Of a DNA stretch of 9,916 bases, positions 5,853 to 9,916 are shown in pieces. Where the stretch lies: positions 1 to 9,916 of the forward strand of contig JBHHYR010000141.1 in NCBI GenBank assembly GCA_046757585.1, given 5' to 3'. The stretch's first letter is position 1; every line of letters starts with the position of its first letter. The notes under the pieces are model-generated. The model saw only the letters and a program-made list of their open reading frames with translations. It searched no databases and had not been told where the DNA came from. This DNA comes from JBHHYR01 sp046757585. Its GTDB lineage: Bacteria > Desulfobacterota > Binatia > HRBIN30. The position numbers and the translations under genes were made by a program.

Positions 5853-7105
5853 GCGCGCCGGTGCACATCGCCTACGTGTGCGCCGACCGCGGTGTTCCCG
5901 TTGGTGGGCGTAGCGGTGCCTCGACGCACGTCAGTGAGCTCACCAGGGCACTGGTGGCACGTGGTGCTGAGCTGCGGATTGTCGCGGTGCGGACGCGGAC
6001 TGCTGAGGGCACTCCGCAGGCGGCTCCGGTGATCGATCTCAATGCGGAGCGGCTGACACGCACCATGCGCCACGCGGTCTTCACAGGCGCGGCGCGAGCG
6101 CAGGTCGGGGCCGCCGAGGTGTACAGCTTGCTGCTCAACCAGGCACTTTCGCGGGCACTTGAACGCTTGCACCGGAGCTGGCGCGTCGATGCGGTCTACG
6201 AACGCTACTCCTTGTGGGGCTACGCCGCCGCCGGATTCGCGTGCGCCGCGCGCCTGCCGTACCTCCTCGAAGTGAATGCCCCGTTGCGCCAAGAACAGCG
6301 CCGGTATCGGGTTCTGGAAAACGCCAGCGCGGCAAAGACGATCGAGTCCTACCTGTTTCGCATGGCGGACTACGTCCTCGTTCCCTCGACCCAGTTGCGC
6401 ACGTACGTCACGAGCCGCGGAGCACCGCCCCACCGGGTCCGGGTGGTGCCGAACGCGGCGGATCCGGCTCGTTTCCGCCGCTCTGCGCCCTCGGCCGCTA
6501 GGCCGAAGGGCGCAGAGTTCGTCGTGGGGTTCGTCGGGAGCCTCAAGCCCTGGCACGGTCTCGACGTCTTGGTCCGTACGTTTCGCCGTCTGCACCGTCT
6601 GTCCCCCGCATACCGACTGCTGATCGGCGGAGAAGGCCCGTTGCGCAACGAGCTCGGACGCACCCTGCGTCGCTACGGGCTGCAGGACGCCGTGACCTTT
6701 TGTGGCGAGGTCAACCACGAACAGGTACCCGCGTTGCTTGCTCGGATGCATGTGGCCGTCGCGCCCTATCCGCGCGTCGCCGGCTTCTATTTTTCCCCGA
6801 TCAAGGTGTTCGAATACATGGCTGCCGGGGTTCCTGTGGTTGCCAGCGACATCGGACAGCTCGGAGAGGTGCTCGAGCACCGCAAGACTGCCCTGCTGCA
6901 TCGGCCGGGCGCCGTCGACCAGATGGTGGCGCACATCGAGCGCCTGCGGCGGCATCCTGCCTTGGCAGCGCAGCTTGCTCGCCAAGCCCGGCGCCTGGTC
7001 TGCCGGCGCTTCACGTGGCAACGAAACGCCGGCCGGGTTCTGGCCTTGATCGCCGAAACACGGCGCGAAGGCCCTGCCGCCAGCGTGCGGCGGGCGGCAT
7101 GCTGA
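5849..7105 (+). CDS. Second GT4-family (GT-B fold) glycosyltransferase, of a different subfamily
   Basis: The product has 418 residues. The start ATG at 5849 shares ATGA with the preceding stop, and GGAGG at 5832-5836 lies upstream. The N-terminal lobe has a Gly-rich acceptor loop, GGRSGASTHV (19-28), after strand 1 (HIAYVCAD). YERYSLWGYAAA (117-128) and LEVNAPLRQEQ (140-150) follow; both are typical of a GT4 subgroup I recall from polysaccharide clusters. The hinge has VVPNAADPARF (199-209). The donor lobe has VGFVGSLKPWHGLDVLV (226-242), LIGGEGPLRNEL (258-269) and FYFSPIKVFEYMAAGVPVVAS (313-333), with E322 as the conserved acid that contacts the nucleotide sugar. The first acid of a classical EX7E is absent (Y314), apparently normal for the SPxKxxEYMA type. 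It shares little with the preceding transferase beyond the fold, so the two probably add different linkages. The last ~15 residues are unstructured. A longer frame opens at 5528 but overlaps the previous gene. Confidence 0.9.
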   Translation: MSAPVHIAYVCADRGVPVGGRSGASTHVSELTRALVARGAELRIVAVRTRTAEGTPQAAPVIDLNAERLTRTMRHAVFTGAARAQVGAAEVYSLLLNQALSRALERLHRSWRVDAVYERYSLWGYAAAGFACAARLPYLLEVNAPLRQEQRRYRVLENASAAKTIESYLFRMADYVLVPSTQLRTYVTSRGAPPHRVRVVPNAADPARFRRSAPSAARPKGAEFVVGFVGSLKPWHGLDVLVRTFRRLHRLSPAYRLLIGGEGPLRNELGRTLRRYGLQDAVTFCGEVNHEQVPALLARMHVAVAPYPRVAGFYFSPIKVFEYMAAGVPVVASDIGQLGEVLEHRKTALLHRPGAVDQMVAHIERLRRHPALAAQLARQARRLVCRRFTWQRNAGRVLALIAETRREGPAASVRRAAC

Positions 7106-8355
7106 ACTGGGAGGTGGAGCTGACACACGCCGCCGCTCGCACGCTGCTCGACGCCGAGGCCATCACCTGTCTGTTCGCGCGCCTCCCGGCCCTGGAGGAC
7201 CGGGCGCCGCGAAACGCCAGCCTGGCGGCCCTGTGGGTGAAGCCGGGCCAGCATTTCAACGCCTGCTATCGCCTGGACATTGGCGATGGACGGAAACCAT
7301 TCGTTCTCGGCTCGGCTTTCGCGCTCTCACCGGAGCGAGCGGCGAAGGTGGCTGGGCGAGTCGGTCCCCATCGGCCCGGCCGGCTCGGCGTCCTTGGCTG
7401 CCGGCACTGCAACACGTCTCTGGTCAATGGCAATCTACTGCTCCAGCTCTTTCCATGGGATTATCGCCTGCCAACGCTGCGCGCCTGCCTGGATACGAGT
7501 CGGGTGGCCGAGGCGTTGGACCTGGCCGCTGGCTTTTCCGGCTGCGAGCCGGCTGGGTACCGCCCGGGCATGCGCTGCCAGCTCCGCTACCAAACGATCG
7601 AGGGTGGCGTGGTGTTCGGAAAGGTGGCTGTGGAACGGACACCGGGGGCCAGTGCGGCTGCGCACAGGCGGGTGCATGCGATGCTTGGCTGCGGGGTGCA
7701 CCGCGTCCGGGTGCCGCCACCGCTGCGCTACGTTCCGGAACTCGGCCTGGCGCTGGTGGCTGGGGTGACCGGGGAGAGCCTGCACCATGCATTGCATGCC
7801 AGGCGCGAACTCGGACCGGAGGTTGAGGCGGCGGCGGCGGCGATCGGCGATTTCCATCGTCTTGCCGGTCACGGCGTGGAGCGTGTCTACCGCTGCGGCG
7901 ACGAGCTGGAACTGATCCACGGGTGGGTGAGGCTTGTGGCCGGCTTGTTCCCCCAACTGGCTGCGGTGCTGCGGGGCTGTGAAGCAGCGCTCGTCCGAAG
8001 TCAGCCAGCCGGCGCTGCGCCACGCGCCTTCGTGCACCGTGATTTCTACGACAAGCAGGTAGTGCTGTCGCCAGCGGGGATCGTCCTGCTCGACCTGGAT
8101 ACGGCCTGCCAAGGAGACCCGGAGATCGACCTCGGAAATTTCTGCGCCCACCTGCGCCTGCGCGGCTTACAGTGGGGTTGCAGCGGCCCCTGTGCAACGC
8201 TGGAGCACCGGTTCGTGGCGGCGTACCCGCATGCGATCAGAGCGGCACGACTCGCATGGTATCGGCGGTCAGCGCTCTTGCGCCTCGCCTGCGTCTACGC
8301 CCTCCGCCCTCGCTGGTATCATCTTGCGGCGGCATTGCTCGAGGGCGGGGCATGA
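7099..8355 (+). CDS. APH-fold phosphotransferase (aminoglycoside phosphotransferase/choline kinase-like superfamily), probable sugar or lipid-intermediate kinase
   Basis: The product has 418 residues. Its ATG at 7099 overlaps the upstream stop by seven bases (ATGCTGA). The C-lobe is clear: FVHRDFYDKQVV (311-322) contains the catalytic aspartate D315, and LLDLDTACQGDPEIDLGNF (330-348) contains the metal-binding aspartate D332 and the conserved GDPEIDL. The position usually held by Asn in HxDxxxxN is Gln320, and HRD replaces the more usual HGD. The N-lobe has GGVVFGKVAVE (169-179) with K175 as the likely ATP-binding lysine. The first ~120 residues precede the recognisable N-lobe. They contain KPG-x6-Y...G (48-71), echoing RPG-x6-Y...G at 155-174, so the lobe may be partly duplicated. 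Members of this fold phosphorylate hydroxyls of small molecules, including aminoglycosides, choline, maltose and fructosamines. In this cluster a sugar or lipid-linked glycan is the likelier substrate than an antibiotic. That is inferred, and resistance should not be annotated. Confidence 0.82.
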   Translation: MLNWEVELTHAAARTLLDAEAITCLFARLPALEDRAPRNASLAALWVKPGQHFNACYRLDIGDGRKPFVLGSAFALSPERAAKVAGRVGPHRPGRLGVLGCRHCNTSLVNGNLLLQLFPWDYRLPTLRACLDTSRVAEALDLAAGFSGCEPAGYRPGMRCQLRYQTIEGGVVFGKVAVERTPGASAAAHRRVHAMLGCGVHRVRVPPPLRYVPELGLALVAGVTGESLHHALHARRELGPEVEAAAAAIGDFHRLAGHGVERVYRCGDELELIHGWVRLVAGLFPQLAAVLRGCEAALVRSQPAGAAPRAFVHRDFYDKQVVLSPAGIVLLDLDTACQGDPEIDLGNFCAHLRLRGLQWGCSGPCATLEHRFVAAYPHAIRAARLAWYRRSALLRLACVYALRPRWYHLAAALLEGGA

Positions 8356-9572
8356 GACGGCGCATCCTCTTCTACTCCCACGATTCCTACGGCCTCGGAC
8401 ACTTCCGCCGGAGCCTGACGATCGCGTCTTACCTTTCCCGCCACCTCCCGGACCTCTCGATCCTGATGCTGACGGGTATCGAGGCGGCCGCATCGTTCGA
8501 GGCCCCCAAGGGAATCGATTTCGTCAAGCTGCCAGCGATCTGGAAATCCGGTCCGGACGAGTATCGATCTCGCCACCTCCGGGTCGGTTTTGCCCGCGTG
8601 CGGCGCATGCGCGAGACCCTCATTCGCGCCCTGGCGCGCATCTTCGATGCCTCACTGTTCATCGTCGACAATGTGCCTTTGGGCGTCGATGGCGAGTTGC
8701 TCCCGACCCTGCGGTACCTGCGCAAGCATCATCCACGCACGCGCGTGGTGCTCACGTTACGTGACGTGCTGGACGCCCCCGAGCACATCGTTCCCCGTTG
8801 GCGGGAGCAAGGCATCTACGGCGTCCTGAAACGCTTCTATGACGAGATTTGGGTGGCTGGCTGTCAGGCGGTCTTCGACCCCGTCGCACTCTACGAGCTC
8901 CCGCCTCCGGTGGCTGCAAAGGTGCGATTCTGTGGGTATTTGGTGCGGTCCAGCGAGGCCGGCCATGCGGAGCTGGTTCGAGAGGAATTCGGTCTGGACG
9001 GGAGACCGCTCGTGGTGGTGAGCTGCGGCGGCGGCGGTGACGGGTATCCGTTGATCCGAACCTATGTCGATGCAGTGGATCCACTGGTGCGTGACGGGGT
9101 ACGGTCGGCGATCTTCCTGGGTCCGGATATGACGGCGGCACAGCGCCGCGAGTTGAAGCGGCGGATTCTGCCCCGTCGCGAACACTTCCTCACCTTCGAC
9201 TTCAATCCAAGCTTGGTGGCGTTTCTCGAACTTGCCGCTGCCAGCGTGTCCATGGCGGGCTACAACACGGTCTGCGAGGTGATCGCGTTGCGGAAGCCTG
9301 CCCTGGTTGTTCCGCGGATCTACCCCCGTGTCGAGCAGCTCCTGCGCGCCAATGCCTTTGCGGCGCACGGCTTGCTGCAGGTCCTACACCCCGACCAGCT
9401 CGACCCGAACGCCATGAGAACCGCACTTGGGACACTGCTGAACACGCGGCCCGGCTGGCCCGCGGCCGAGCTCCCCACCGGTATGGATTTCGCCGGGCTT
9501 CATCGAGTCGCACGGCGGGTAGGGAAACTACTTGGCTCGGCGGATGCCCGCTCTACGTCACATGATCCCTAG
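8352..9572 (+). CDS. Predicted GT-B glycosyltransferase of the COG4671 type (MurG-like donor lobe)
   Basis: The product has 406 residues. Its ATG at 8352 shares ATGA with the previous stop, and GAGGGCGGGG just upstream can act as ribosome-binding site. It opens with RRILFYSHDSYGLGHFRRS (3-21). The GLGHxRR loop is characteristic of COG4671, uncharacterised predicted glycosyltransferases related to MurG. FIVDNVPLG (103-111) and LTLRDVLDAPE (134-144) lie in the acceptor lobe. The donor lobe has VVVSCGGGGDGYPL (221-234), FLGPDM (255-260), FDFNPSLVAFLELAAASVSMAGYNTVCEV (282-310) and KPALVVPR (315-322). The SMAGYNTVCE segment matches the MurG-type nucleotide-sugar site, and E309 is the likely ribose-binding acid. 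It would act in the cytoplasm or at the inner membrane. The substrate is not known for the family. It closes the run of overlapping genes; the next start is 32 bases on. The longer frame from 8172 lies over the phosphotransferase gene and is not used. Confidence 0.87.
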   Translation: MRRRILFYSHDSYGLGHFRRSLTIASYLSRHLPDLSILMLTGIEAAASFEAPKGIDFVKLPAIWKSGPDEYRSRHLRVGFARVRRMRETLIRALARIFDASLFIVDNVPLGVDGELLPTLRYLRKHHPRTRVVLTLRDVLDAPEHIVPRWREQGIYGVLKRFYDEIWVAGCQAVFDPVALYELPPPVAAKVRFCGYLVRSSEAGHAELVREEFGLDGRPLVVVSCGGGGDGYPLIRTYVDAVDPLVRDGVRSAIFLGPDMTAAQRRELKRRILPRREHFLTFDFNPSLVAFLELAAASVSMAGYNTVCEVIALRKPALVVPRIYPRVEQLLRANAFAAHGLLQVLHPDQLDPNAMRTALGTLLNTRPGWPAAELPTGMDFAGLHRVARRVGKLLGSADARSTSHDP

Positions 9573-9604
9573 ACCAGAGGCCTACGCTCCCGGCGCCCGT
9601 GTCC

Positions 9605-9916
9605 ATGGGCTGCGCCGCTAAGGTGACCAACTGGGCGGTGCGATGGCGGATCGGACAGCTGACAATCGTAGCCGGCTTGATCATGGTGTTGACCAACCGT
9701 CCTGCCCTGGGGCGGGAGGCCCACCACCCTCGCTGGAACGCTCGGCTTGATGTCGAGCAGGCATACACCGACAATTTTCTCGCGCAGTCTTCGAATCGGC
9801 AGGGTACGGCGTTCACCACCATGACGGGGCGGCTCGGCTGGGAACACGAGGCCGTGCACCTGCCCGTTGAGCTGACCGTTCGGGGCCGCGTGTTCAGCCG
9901 GTTTCCGAACTTCAAC
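9605..9916 (+). CDS. N-terminal part of an exported, probably outer-membrane beta-barrel protein (3' end outside window)
   Basis: The frame from the ATG at 9605 is open for 104 codons to the right edge, with an in-frame stop upstream at 9563. Residues 1-18 are basic (including RWR), 19-29 are hydrophobic (LTIVAGLIMVL), and cleavage after ALG36 is plausible, so a signal peptide is likely. The mature start, WNARLDVEQAYTDNF (44-58), then GRLGWEHEAVHL (76-87) and ELTVRGRVFSRF (89-100), alternates polar and hydrophobic residues with aromatic girdle residues. That pattern suits amphipathic beta-strands of an outer-membrane barrel. Such barrels occur beside polysaccharide export genes, which fits the position 32 bases after the last glycosyltransferase. 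No Shine-Dalgarno is evident for ATG 9605; GTG 9599, GTG 9617 or GTG 9635 are alternative starts. With only a quarter or less of a typical barrel visible, the family cannot be named. Confidence 0.55.
   Translation, partial: MGCAAKVTNWAVRWRIGQLTIVAGLIMVLTNRPALGREAHHPRWNARLDVEQAYTDNFLAQSSNRQGTAFTTMTGRLGWEHEAVHLPVELTVRGRVFSRFPNFN

Noticed and set aside
5366..7126. A 586-codon open frame on the minus strand across both GT4 genes
   Set aside because: Long antisense frames are common opposite GC-rich genes. It shows no recognisable domain, while the plus-strand frames carry clear GT4 motifs.
7099..8355. An aminoglycoside-resistance reading of the APH-fold gene
   Set aside because: Its tight coupling to glycosyltransferases, long N-terminal part and divergent HRD...Q loop point to a glycan or metabolite kinase instead.
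9592..9616. GGCGC/GCGCC hairpin around the ATG at 9605, considered as a terminator or start-masking structure
   Set aside because: The stem is short, the interior is only partly paired and there is no T-run. Such pairs arise easily in this base composition.

Overview
The window is GC-rich bacterial DNA, densely coded and read entirely on the + strand. It carries nine protein genes: seven complete, one cut by the left edge and one cut by the right edge. I see no tRNA, rRNA, CRISPR array, transposase or integrase. The best clue to the host is the C-terminal module of the first protein, a Cys-flanked pair of EF-hand loops with a VTVDELV...VN..LG pattern behind a Thr/Pro linker. From memory, this dockerin-like module is especially abundant in uncultured Binatota (Candidatus Binatia) and related delta-proteobacterial genomes. 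That assignment is an inference. Signal peptides and a beta-barrel-like protein at the right edge support a diderm envelope.

Layout: (1) 1-1408 encodes two exported proteins. One is the end of a Thr/Pro-linker plus dockerin-like protein. The other is a secreted protein made of two gapless 143-residue repeats. (2) 1444-3336 encodes a complete MsbA-type ABC exporter half-transporter. (3) 3353-3733 encodes a small exported protein with ten cysteines. (4) 3730-9572 is a run of overlapping genes: a SAM methyltransferase, two GT4 glycosyltransferases, an APH-fold phosphotransferase and a COG4671-type GT-B glycosyltransferase. (5) 9605 to the right edge is the start of a signal-peptide-bearing protein that looks like an outer-membrane beta-barrel.

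The joints from 3353 to 9572 are 4- to 7-base stop/start overlaps (TTGA, ATGA, ATGA, ATGCTGA, ATGA). The flanking gaps are 16 and 32 bases, so 1444-9916 looks like one transcription unit. The reading I favour is a glycoconjugate pathway. Two or three glycosyltransferases build the glycan on a carrier, the methyltransferase and phosphotransferase decorate or prime it, the ABC exporter moves it across the inner membrane, and the barrel may act at the outer membrane. No gene identifies the sugar or the final product. The Cys-rich secreted protein in the middle has no obvious role in such a pathway.

The methyltransferase gene ends in a degenerate copy of the dispersed repeat whose core on the minus strand is TGAGCTTGTCGA. 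It appears to have added a tail to the protein right at the junction with the next gene.
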